A stretch of 11,488 nt of DNA from contig JBMNTS010000037.1 in assembly GCA_050945855.1 (NCBI GenBank), forward strand, positions 1-11,488. The letters are read 5' to 3'. Below the pieces are notes generated by a model. The model ran no database searches. It was not told where the DNA came from and saw only the letters and a program-made list of their open reading frames with translations. Origin of the DNA: CAYSNP01 sp050945855 (GTDB lineage: Bacteria > Bacillota > Clostridia > Christensenellales > DTU072). Positions 5,848 through 11,488 of this stretch are shown here, one piece after another; position 1 is the stretch's first letter, and every line of letters begins with the position of its first letter. A program made the translations under genes and the position numbers.

Positions 5848-6954
5848 TTAATAAACGTAGTTTTCCCGAAAGCGGGCGGCAAATTCCTCGCTTCGGTCTT
5901 CCATTATGGCTTGTTTTAACAGTCTTGTTACTCTATGCAAAAAATAAATATTGTGGTAAGTCAGCAGCCTGCCCCCTAAGATTTCATCGGTATTAAGCAA
6001 ATGGCGTATATACGCTCTGGTATAATTTCTGCAGGTATAACAGTCGCACCCTTCCTCCACGGGCGAAAAATCCTCTTTGTAGGCAGCGTTGCGAATGGTT
6101 ATATCCCCCTTAAAGGTCATAGCCGTTCCGTTGCGCGCGATACGCGTGGGCAGCACGCAATCAAACATATCTATGCCTCTGAGCACGCCTTCCACAATAC
6201 AGTCCGCGCTCCCCACACCCATAAGATAGCGGGGCATATCGCTGGGGTAATGCGGGTATAGAGCCTCCAGCATATTATACATTACAGGCTTGGGCTCTCC
6301 AACGCTCAGTCCCCCTATAGCAATGCCGCATTCGGCGTAAGGAAGCGTCTTTTTTATACTCTCTATCCTTAAATCCTCATACATATTTCCCTGAACGATG
6401 GGGAAAAGCATTTGCTCCTTCCTGTTTGCCGCGCGCTTGCATCTGTCCAGCCATTGCAGAGTACGCTCCATAGCCGAACGAGCCTCTTCCCGGGTGATGT
6501 TCGCCGCGGTGCATTCGTCAAAAGCCATTATGATATCCGAACCCAATATCTGCTGAATTTCCATGGATTTTTCGGGGGTAAGGAAGTGTTTTGAGCCGTC
6601 GATGTAACTGTTAAAATGCACTCCTTCCTCCGTCACCTTGCGCATGGAGGAGAGAGAAAAAACCTGAAACCCGCCGCTGTCCGTAAGTATGGGCTTGTCC
6701 CATCTCATAAACTTATGCAGCCCGCCCGCCTTTGCTATTATGTCCGTACCCGGGCGCAAGTACAAATGGTAAGTATTGGATAGGATTATGCTGCTGCCCG
6801 CCTCTTTCACTTCCTCCGGCGTCAGAGCCTTTACCGTTGCCATTGTGCCCACGGGCATAAACACCGGGGTCTCCACAACGCCTCTGGGCGTGGTAAAACG
6901 CCCTATCCTTGCCTTGGTTTTTTTATCTTGTTTTGTTACTTCAAATTTAAACAT
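5848..6954 (-). CDS. tgt: Queuine/preQ1 tRNA-guanine transglycosylase
   Basis: Tgt swaps guanine at position 34 of GUN-anticodon tRNAs (Asp, Asn, His, Tyr) for preQ1, the first tRNA-bound step of queuosine synthesis. The 368-residue protein is complete. The substrate loop TDSGGFQVFSL carries the general acid-base D92. The nucleophile that bonds covalently to the tRNA ribose is D265 in FDCVLPTRIARNGTA, whose LPTR part begins the zone recognising the tRNA. The structural zinc site is C303, C305, C308 and H334. The ATG at 6954 has AAGGA about seven bases upstream. It starts 16 bases after the stop of queA, which performs the next step, and both belong to the ruv operon. No preQ1 synthesis genes or preQ1 riboswitch were seen here. 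No key residue is missing. Confidence 0.97.
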   Translation of the reverse strand: MFKFEVTKQDKKTKARIGRFTTPRGVVETPVFMPVGTMATVKALTPEEVKEAGSSIILSNTYHLYLRPGTDIIAKAGGLHKFMRWDKPILTDSGGFQVFSLSSMRKVTEEGVHFNSYIDGSKHFLTPEKSMEIQQILGSDIIMAFDECTAANITREEARSAMERTLQWLDRCKRAANRKEQMLFPIVQGNMYEDLRIESIKKTLPYAECGIAIGGLSVGEPKPVMYNMLEALYPHYPSDMPRYLMGVGSADCIVEGVLRGIDMFDCVLPTRIARNGTAMTFKGDITIRNAAYKEDFSPVEEGCDCYTCRNYTRAYIRHLLNTDEILGGRLLTYHNIYFLHRVTRLLKQAIMEDRSEEFAARFRENYVY

Positions 6955-6970
6955 TGGTTTTCCTTAAAGA

Positions 6971-7990
6971 TTATTCAATAAACATAGCATCGCCAAAACT
7001 AAAGAATCTATAATTTTCCTCAACCGCATGCCTGTAAAGCTCCAGCACTTTTTCTCTGCCCGCGAAAGCGGATACCAGCATAATCAGCGTAGATTCGGGC
7101 AAATGAAAATTGGTGATAAGCGCGTCCGCAATCTTAAAATCGTAGGGCGGATAAATAAAAATGTCCGTATATCCCTGCTGCGCCCGCAGCCTGCCCGATT
7201 TACCCGCGCTTTCAAGCACTCTGACCGAAGTCGTGCCTACCGCAATCACACGCCTGCCCTGTTCTTTTGCAGTATTGATGGATTGCGCCGCCTCCTCGCT
7301 TAACTCGTAATACTCGGAGTGCATTTTATGCTCGGTTATATCCTCCGCCTTAACAGGTCTGAAAGTAGCCGTACCCACATGAAGCAAAACTTTTACTATC
7401 CGGCACCCTTTTTGCTCTATCTTATTCAGTAATTCAGGCGTGAAATGCAGTCCCGCCGTGGGAGCAGCACTGGAGCCTTCCTGAAGAGAATATACCGTCT
7501 GATACCTTTCCTTATCCTCCAGTTTTTGCTTGATATACGGAGGCAGCGGCACTATTCCCGCTTGCTCCAATAGGCTTTCAAACACTCCGGAAAAATGAAA
7601 CTCAATCAACCTTACTCCGTCCGCGACATATTCCTTTACGGTAAGCGAAAGGGAGTCGTTCACCTTCAGAGTGTCCCCTATTTTCGCTTTTTTCGCAGGC
7701 TTAATCAGCGTTTCCCACTGGGTCGCGTTAAGGCGGCGCAACAGCAGCAACTCAAACTGCCTTCCCTTGTCGTTAAAAGCAAAAAGCCTTGCCATAATCA
7801 CCCTGGTGGTATTTACGACCAACACATCGCCGGCATTCAAATAGTCTGCAATATCCCGAAATCGCTTATGCTCAACACTCTCCGTTTTTCTGTTATAGAC
7901 CAAAAGCCGGGAAGAATCTCTGGGCTCCGCGGGAGTCTGGGCAATCAGATTTTGAGGCAAATCGTAATAAAAATCCTGTCGTTTAAGCAT
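6971..7990 (-). CDS. queA: S-adenosylmethionine:tRNA ribosyltransferase-isomerase
   Basis: QueA transfers and rearranges the ribosyl part of S-adenosylmethionine onto preQ1-tRNA, giving epoxyqueuosine, the step after Tgt. The 339 residues show the family blocks in order: the N-terminal FYYDLPQNLIAQTPAEPRDS, then VLVVNTTRVIMARLF, APTAGLHFTPELL, LHVGTATFRPV, and near the end YPPYDFKIADALITNFHLP. The start at 7990 (MLKRQDF) matches the family's usual N-terminus and has AGGCGG just upstream. An in-frame ATG at 8014 would add eight residues that do not look like QueA. The chosen ATG lies inside the last codons of ruvB, an eight-base overlap suggesting translational coupling. The final oxygen- or cobalamin-dependent reductase of the pathway (queG or queH) is not in the window. 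Confidence 0.96.
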   Translation of the reverse strand: MLKRQDFYYDLPQNLIAQTPAEPRDSSRLLVYNRKTESVEHKRFRDIADYLNAGDVLVVNTTRVIMARLFAFNDKGRQFELLLLRRLNATQWETLIKPAKKAKIGDTLKVNDSLSLTVKEYVADGVRLIEFHFSGVFESLLEQAGIVPLPPYIKQKLEDKERYQTVYSLQEGSSAAPTAGLHFTPELLNKIEQKGCRIVKVLLHVGTATFRPVKAEDITEHKMHSEYYELSEEAAQSINTAKEQGRRVIAVGTTSVRVLESAGKSGRLRAQQGYTDIFIYPPYDFKIADALITNFHLPESTLIMLVSAFAGREKVLELYRHAVEENYRFFSFGDAMFIE

Positions 7991-9026
7991 CCGTTCCGCC
8001 TGAAAGCATATCAAAAATAGTGTCGTTGGCTATAGGCAAAGGCAATCCTAAATGTTCATACGCCCTTTTAAGGCATACCCTGCCCCGCGGCGTGCGCGCG
8101 ATAAACCCTATCTGAAGAAGGTAGGGCTCGTAAACGTCCTCGATAGTAATGCTCTCCTCCGAAGAAGCGGCGGAAAGGGTATCCAGCCCCACGGGACCGC
8201 CGTCAAATTTCTCGATTATCGTGCGCAGGATATTCCTGTCCGTATTATCCAGACCCAGCCGGTCTATCTCCAGACAATCAAGGGCTTTCTGGGCTATGGG
8301 CAAGGTTATGACTTCGCTGTTTTCATATTGGGCAAAATCTCTTACCCTCTTTAGCAGCCTGTTGGCTATTCTGGGAGTGCCTCTTGAACGTGAGGCAATC
8401 TCTGCGGCAGCGGCGGCGTCTATGGCAATGTTAAGAATATGCGACGACCTTTGGATAATAATCTGCAACTCCTGCGGAGTATAAATTTCCAGACGGAAAA
8501 CCATACCGAAACGGTCTCTCAGCGGAGAGGAAAGGTTGCCCGCTTTTGTGGTAGCCCCTACCAGCGTGAATTGAGGCAGAGTCAGCCTTATTGTCCGCGC
8601 GCTGGGGCCTTTACCCAAAACCATATCCAGGGCGTAGTCCTCCATAGCCGGATACAATATTTCCTCCACTGTGTGATTGAGCCTATGAATTTCGTCTATA
8701 AACAATACCGAATTGGGGGAAAGATTGGTAAGTATCGCCGCCAGATCGCCCGCGCGCTCAATGGCGGGACCCGAAGTAATGCGTATTTCGCTATCCATTT
8801 CATTGGCGATAATATGCGCAAGCGTGGTTTTTCCCAGTCCCGGCGGTCCGTAAAGCAAAGTATGGTCTAATGCTTCCCCCCTTTTTTTGGCGGAGTGCAT
8901 AAAAACTTTAAGGTTTTCTTTTACCTTGGTTTGACCGATATATTCGTCAAGAGTTTTTGGGCGCAATCCCGCTTCGGCATCGTCCGTAAGCGATAATTCC
9001 GCGCTGACAAGTCTTTCCGTATCCAT
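7983..9026 (-). CDS. ruvB: Holliday junction branch migration ATPase RuvB
   Basis: RuvB forms hexameric rings on either side of RuvA and pumps DNA through Holliday junctions. The 347 residues begin with the expected linker to LRPKTLDEYIGQ. The AAA+ core has Walker A GPPGLGKT (60-67), Walker B LFIDEIH (108-114), sensor 1 GATT (157-160) and SSPLRDRFG (166-174), which carries the arginine finger region. The C-terminal winged-helix domain includes GGPVGLDTLSA and the DNA-contact segment FIARTPRGR. The ATG at 9026 follows AGGAG by about five bases, seven bases after the ruvA stop. Its end overlaps queA. Nothing is missing or altered. Confidence 0.98.
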   Translation of the reverse strand: MDTERLVSAELSLTDDAEAGLRPKTLDEYIGQTKVKENLKVFMHSAKKRGEALDHTLLYGPPGLGKTTLAHIIANEMDSEIRITSGPAIERAGDLAAILTNLSPNSVLFIDEIHRLNHTVEEILYPAMEDYALDMVLGKGPSARTIRLTLPQFTLVGATTKAGNLSSPLRDRFGMVFRLEIYTPQELQIIIQRSSHILNIAIDAAAAAEIASRSRGTPRIANRLLKRVRDFAQYENSEVITLPIAQKALDCLEIDRLGLDNTDRNILRTIIEKFDGGPVGLDTLSAASSEESITIEDVYEPYLLQIGFIARTPRGRVCLKRAYEHLGLPLPIANDTIFDMLSGGTDA

Positions 9027-9033
9027 TTTTCTC

Positions 9034-9624
9034 CTAAACGCTTAGATATTTCAGAGCAAGAGCGATTAATTCCTCTATGCTCTTTGCGGCAGGTTTTGCT
9101 TTTTTGACCGCCTCGAATGCCTCGCTTTGCCCGAAACCTAAGGTTTTGAGCGCGATTACCGCGTCCGAAACGTCGGCGTCAAGTTTAAGCGTAGACGCGA
9201 ATACGTCCGAATCCGGAAATTCCTCCGGCACTATTTTTTCCTTCAGTTCCAAAAAAATCCGCTCGGCCGTCTTTTTGCCCAATCCCTTAGTTTTGCATAA
9301 CGCCTTGGTATCGCAAGTCAGTATCGCCAGCGCAAGCGCGCCCGGCGACATAGCCGAAAGCAAGGAAAGGGATACTTTGGGACCTACTCCGCTTACTGTG
9401 ATAAGGCGCAAAAACATTGCGCGCTCCTCCGCGCTCTTAAAGCCGTAAAGGGATATGCCGTCCTCTTTTATAATAAGATGCGTATATAAGCGCACGTCGC
9501 CCGAATCGGGCAGACCGCAAAGCGTGGAGGAACTGCATTGAAGCATAAAGCCTATTCCGCCCACTTCCACGACGGCGCAACCTTGTTCTTTTTTTATCAG
9601 TTTTCCGTTAACAAAATCAATCAT
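9034..9624 (-). CDS. ruvA: Holliday junction DNA-binding subunit RuvA
   Basis: RuvA is a tetramer that holds the four-way junction open and loads RuvB. The 196 residues have the N-terminal OB-fold (1-63), a middle domain with two helix-hairpin-helix motifs (SGVGPKVSLSLLSAM near 78-92 and TKGLGKKTAERIFLELK near 112-128), and a C-terminal three-helix RuvB-binding domain (about 150-196) after an acidic linker. I chose the ATG at 9624 (MIDFVNGKL, like the common MIxxxxGxL start), with AAGG seven bases upstream. An in-frame TTG at 9630 would overlap the ruvC stop and add two residues. The gap to ruvC is 2 bases, so expression is coupled. Confidence 0.97.
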   Translation of the reverse strand: MIDFVNGKLIKKEQGCAVVEVGGIGFMLQCSSSTLCGLPDSGDVRLYTHLIIKEDGISLYGFKSAEERAMFLRLITVSGVGPKVSLSLLSAMSPGALALAILTCDTKALCKTKGLGKKTAERIFLELKEKIVPEEFPDSDVFASTLKLDADVSDAVIALKTLGFGQSEAFEAVKKAKPAAKSIEELIALALKYLSV

Positions 9625-9626
9625 TA

Positions 9627-10118
9627 TCAAACCTTATATAAGGAGCTTAATCTATCCGTCTGGCTGTGAGTGAGCGCCACCGCCAGCGCGTCCGCGGCGT
9701 CATCCGGCTTGGGTATCGCGGATAGTCCCAGCAGCACCTTTACCATCTGCTGAATCTGTGCTTTGTCCGCCCTGCCGTAGCCCGTCAATGCCTGTTTAAT
9801 CTGCAAAGGGGTATACTCATATAGTATTGCCTTGCTCTGGCAGGCTTTATACAAAATCACTCCCCGCGCCTGTGCCACCATTATCGCCGTCTTTTGATTG
9901 GTGTGGAAAAACAATTCCTCCACGGCGATCGCGTCTGGAGAATATTGCGCAATCAGCGTGTCAATGCCCTCCCCCAATTGCTTTAGCCTTTGCGCAATGC
10001 TCGTTTCCTTGCCTGTACGGATTGCCCCATACCCCAGCATACTCACCTTGCCGCCGTTCTTTTCTATTATCCCGTAGCCGGCAATGGCGTATCCGGGGTC
10101 TATCCCCAAAATTACCAC
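9627..10118 (-). CDS. ruvC: Holliday junction endonuclease RuvC
   Basis: RuvC is a dimeric nuclease with an RNase H fold that cuts opposite strands of the junction bound by RuvAB. The 163 residues are the standard length. The acidic metal-binding residues are D7 (ILGIDPG), E67 (AVEELFFH) and the C-terminal pair D140 and D143 (PDDAADALAVALTH). The start is a GTG at 10118, giving MVILGIDPG, the canonical N-terminus; no ATG fits. GGAG lies about nine bases upstream, inside the last codons of the four-helix-bundle gene, whose stop is 3 bases before. The GTG start and tight spacing suggest coupled, modest translation. All catalytic residues are present. Confidence 0.97.
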   Translation of the reverse strand: MVILGIDPGYAIAGYGIIEKNGGKVSMLGYGAIRTGKETSIAQRLKQLGEGIDTLIAQYSPDAIAVEELFFHTNQKTAIMVAQARGVILYKACQSKAILYEYTPLQIKQALTGYGRADKAQIQQMVKVLLGLSAIPKPDDAADALAVALTHSQTDRLSSLYKV

Positions 10119-10121
10119 GCT

Positions 10122-10472
10122 CTATACTCCCTCTTGGATAGAGCGCAACAGCTCCTTTATTATTGAAATAAGCTCCTCACAGTCATGAGATATGCTGTCA
10201 AACTCTTTTTGGGTCAAAACGTTGTTTTGCAACAGCGTTTGGAGATAAAATCTGCTCTTTACTCCCCATGTTAAAGCGTGCTGAAATGTCTCGAATATAT
10301 CGTCGTTAAACTCGTCTTCAAAAGCCAGGCTGAGATATGCCCCCATGTTAAGTCCCGATTCCACCAGAAAAGAGGCGACTTCCGGTCTGTTTTTTTCGCC
10401 CTTGACGTAAGAGGCAAGATTAAGAATGCGGGACGCATATTTTTTTGCCTTTTCTATCGCGGAATTTTCCAT
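10122..10472 (-). CDS. Four-helix-bundle protein (S23-like family), first gene of the ruv operon
   Basis: The 116 residues are almost entirely helix-forming, with segments at about 3-20, 27-50, 55-84 and 88-113. The pattern FLVESGLNMGAYLSLA, then an aromatic-rich helix (FETFQHALTWGVKSRFYLQTLL) and a last helix EELISIIKELLRSI match the four-helix-bundle proteins first described as encoded in 23S rRNA intervening sequences (Pfam 23S_rRNA_IVP-like). Their biochemical role is not established; homologues form pentameric rings. The family's usual basic residues after the second helix are replaced here by acids (EDEFNDD), so it may be divergent. The ATG at 10472 follows AAGGAG with six bases between, directly behind a strong promoter. 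Its stop is 3 bases from ruvC, so it is co-expressed with the resolvase genes. Whether it helps RuvC or merely shares the promoter is unknown. Confidence 0.75.
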   Translation of the reverse strand: MENSAIEKAKKYASRILNLASYVKGEKNRPEVASFLVESGLNMGAYLSLAFEDEFNDDIFETFQHALTWGVKSRFYLQTLLQNNVLTQKEFDSISHDCEELISIIKELLRSIQEGV

Positions 10473-10489
10473 TTTTTTCTCCTTGGTGT

Positions 10490-10518
10490 ATTATAACGCA
10501 TTTTTCGCGCTTTGTAAA
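10490..10518 (-). promoter_or_regulatory. Promoter of the ruv-queA-tgt operon
   Basis: TTTACA (10518-10513) and a perfect TATAAT (10495-10490) are 17 bases apart. Transcription would start near 10483, right at the AAGGAG binding site, so the leader is only about 11 bases. No LexA (SOS) box of the GAAC-N4-GTTC type was seen, so damage control of this operon is not supported. Confidence 0.75.
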
Positions 10519-10557
10519 TACAATTAAGAACGCTTGTGCATTAATGCGACATATTAT

Positions 10558-10588
10558 GTATCGGTGGTACGTATCACCTGTATGTATC
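10558..10588 (+). repeat. Three GTATC elements at 13-bp spacing with an embedded palindrome
   Basis: GTATC occurs at 10558, 10571 and 10584, an exact 13-bp period. The stretch 10563-10578 (GGTGGTACGTATCACC) is a 16-bp palindrome with a single G-T mismatch pair. The block lies 29 bases before the start of the cysteine-rich gene and about 40 bases beyond the -35 of the divergent ruv promoter. It could be an operator for the cysteine-rich gene or part of its promoter region; this is inference. Confidence 0.45.
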
Positions 10589-10616
10589 ATCTAATTATTA
10601 TTAACTGGAGATGATT

Positions 10617-10961
10617 ATGAGAAATACTTGCTGTTGCAATCAGGAATTTTGTTGCAAAACCTATGAAACCAAATGCACAGTATGCAAACCTATAAGAAAA
10701 TGCTGCTGTTGCTGCTGCAGTCCTTGCTTCAATATATGCAAAATAATTAAATGCTTATGTTGCTGTAAGCGCTGCTGTTGTTGCAAAAAATGCTGCTGTT
10801 GCTGCAAAAAGTGCTGCTGCTGCGAATGCTGCTGCCCTAAAGTTTGCTGTGAAAAAGTATGCTGTGAGAAAGAGTGTTGCCACGATTTCAATAAATGCGC
10901 CTGCACCCCCTGCAATCCCTGCGATAGATGGAAAGGCGACTGCTGCTGCGACAATTTCTAA
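10617..10961 (+). CDS. Extremely cysteine-rich small protein of unknown function
   Basis: I do not recognise a characterised family. Of 114 residues 48 are cysteine (42%), in runs of three to six: 5-7, 29-34, 48-50, 53-56, 59-63, 66-69, 71-73 and 110-112 (approximate), often separated by Lys-Lys. Two VCCEK repeats begin at residue 76. There are about 16 lysines, one histidine, and no signal peptide or membrane segment. The ATG at 10617 has GGAG six bases upstream; another ATG at 10611 is too close to it. Candidates are a disulfide- or metal-cross-linked spore coat or exosporium component, as with the Cys-rich Cde proteins of Clostridioides difficile, or a thiol metal sink. The pattern is not that of classical metallothioneins. 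The triplet-like TGC/TGT coding tract could also arise by slippage. The divergent ruv gene and convergent carboxypeptidase leave it as a single-gene unit. No sigma-A promoter is clear; CATATTAT at 10550-10557 is a weak candidate for a sporulation -10. Confidence 0.65.
   Translation: MRNTCCCNQEFCCKTYETKCTVCKPIRKCCCCCCSPCFNICKIIKCLCCCKRCCCCKKCCCCCKKCCCCECCCPKVCCEKVCCEKECCHDFNKCACTPCNPCDRWKGDCCCDNF
10769..10836 (+). repeat. TGC/TGT-rich imperfect tandem repeats inside the cysteine-rich gene
   Basis: Units of the form TGCTGCTGTTGCTGCAAAAA recur with periods of 18 to 21 bases and encode C4-5 blocks followed by Lys-Lys. The period is a multiple of three, so unit gain or loss would preserve the frame. 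Two further 15-bp units (10842-10871) encode VCCEK. Confidence 0.7.
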
Positions 10962-10989
10962 AAAAAACTTGCCGGTTTTACCCGGCAAG
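10960..10989 (-). terminator. Intrinsic terminator of the carboxypeptidase gene
   Basis: The arms 10968-10975 and 10982-10989 (CTTGCCGG / CCGGCAAG) form an 8-bp G+C-rich stem with a 6-base loop. Read on the minus strand the stem is followed by eight T (10967-10960). That tract overlaps the stop codon of the convergent cysteine-rich gene. In the plus direction the hairpin lacks a T-tract, so it would terminate the cysteine-rich transcript poorly. Confidence 0.8.
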
Positions 10990-11022
10990 CTACATATACA
11001 TATTAAACTAAGCAATATTTCT

Positions 11023-11488
11023 CTAAAATCTCCAAAATCCTATAAGCTCACCTATTGCGTCGCCCAGACTCTTAACCGATACGTCCTCGGTTAATACTAT
11101 GGCGCATTCTTTAATTGTTTCTCCGCTCTTTTTATCTTTTACTATCAACTTGCCCACTGCCTCTCCCTTTTTAAGAGGCGCTTTCAGATTATTTTCAAGC
11201 AGAGTTTCCACAGTGAAATCGTATCTGGTCCCCCTCTTAGACAACAAATATATATCCTCTGCCGCCGCTATTTTGGGCATCTGTTTTTTTGCGCGTTTAA
11301 TTGTTAAGTTATTTTCAATCAATTCACCTTTTTTTGCTATGCATTTTTGCTCGTAATTGCTGAAGGCGTAATTGAACAGCCTTATAACCTCTCTAAAGCG
11401 CGCCTGACTGGTTGTGCCTCCCAGCACTGTCGCGACTACACGCATATCATTTTTTTTTGCGGACGCGCTCAAACAAAACATAGCGTCG
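11023..11488 (-). CDS. D-alanyl-D-alanine carboxypeptidase (DacF/PBP5 family), C-terminal part
   Basis: This is an extracytoplasmic penicillin-binding protein that trims the terminal D-Ala from peptidoglycan stem peptides. Only about 155 residues are visible; the frame runs open through the window edge, so the start, the catalytic SxxK and SxN motifs and the KTG box lie outside. The visible part begins in the end of the peptidase domain, where AMFCLSASAKKNDMRVVATVLGG matches the region just after KTG in this family. REVIRLFNYAFSNYE ends that domain. The all-beta PBP5 C-terminal domain follows, including the GEAVGKLIVKDK segment, and the protein ends in a short amphipathic stretch (LGDAIGELIGFWRF) that could bind the membrane. 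An ATG occurs at 11481, but it is internal and not the true start. Family confident; sporulation-specific or vegetative role unknown. Confidence 0.9.
   Translation of the reverse strand, partial: DAMFCLSASAKKNDMRVVATVLGGTTSQARFREVIRLFNYAFSNYEQKCIAKKGELIENNLTIKRAKKQMPKIAAAEDIYLLSKRGTRYDFTVETLLENNLKAPLKKGEAVGKLIVKDKKSGETIKECAIVLTEDVSVKSLGDAIGELIGFWRF

Noticed and set aside
7991..8014. Upstream in-frame start for queA
   Set aside because: It would add eight residues unlike any QueA N-terminus; the start at 7990 matches the family and has its own binding site.
6955..8014. preQ1 riboswitch near the queuosine genes
   Set aside because: queA and tgt are internal genes of the ruv operon with gaps of 16 bases or less; there is no room for a leader RNA.
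8439..8870. Long plus-strand frame inside ruvB
   Set aside because: Antisense shadow of the highly conserved AAA+ coding sequence.
10496..10616. LexA or SOS box controlling the ruv operon
   Set aside because: I looked for GAAC-N4-GTTC-like sites in the divergent region and found none.
10769..10871. CRISPR array or simple satellite
   Set aside because: Repeats are short, contiguous and in frame with a coding sequence; there are no spacers.
10661..10954. Glutamine-rich frame on the minus strand (poly-Gln)
   Set aside because: It is the reverse complement of the TGC-rich cysteine codons, starts without a binding site and overlaps the better-supported plus-strand gene.
10755..11094. Alanine-rich frames on either strand over the cysteine-rich gene
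   Set aside because: Alternative readings of GCT/GCA triplets in the same repeat; no binding site, and one runs through the terminator.

Overview
The window looks like chromosomal DNA of a Firmicutes bacterium of the class Clostridia, probably a spore-former. The evidence is strong AGGAGG-type ribosome binding sites, sigma-A-like promoters, the ruvC-ruvA-ruvB-queA-tgt-yajC gene order, a TIGR04086-type membrane protein, and a SCIFF peptide with its radical SAM maturase, which is nearly a signature of Clostridia. I cannot name a genus. No rRNA, tRNA, CRISPR array, insertion sequence or phage gene was recognised, and no gene-free stretch exceeds about 215 bases.

Layout from left to right: a thioredoxin gene (+) ends at a 21-bp perfect palindrome that also terminates the opposing operon. 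That operon (-) holds a possible 19-residue hydrophobic peptide, an ECF-type sigma factor, and a large membrane-anchored beta-propeller protein that may be the sigma factor's regulator. Next comes the SCIFF system (-): a 55-residue six-cysteine precursor (scfA) whose stop codon overlaps the start of its maturase (scfB). Divergent from it is a four-helix TIGR04086-type membrane protein (+). A second two-way terminator separates this gene from yajC (-), which has its own promoter.

The longest block (-), 5848 to 10472, is one compact operon read from a TTTACA-17-TATAAT promoter: a four-helix-bundle protein, ruvC, ruvA, ruvB, queA and tgt. RuvABC branch-migrates and cuts Holliday junctions. Tgt and QueA act in succession to make the queuosine modification of tRNA.

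Divergent from this operon is a gene (+) for an extremely cysteine-rich protein: 48 Cys in 114 residues, in runs of up to six. A palindrome and three GTATC elements at exact 13-bp spacing lie upstream of it. The window closes with the C-terminal part of a D-alanyl-D-alanine carboxypeptidase (-), cut off by the window edge; its terminator abuts the end of the cysteine-rich gene.

Best candidates for something undescribed are the cysteine-rich protein with its unusual upstream repeats, and the small peptide / sigma factor / beta-propeller operon, whose third gene has two well-formed translation starts, with and without a cytoplasmic tail.
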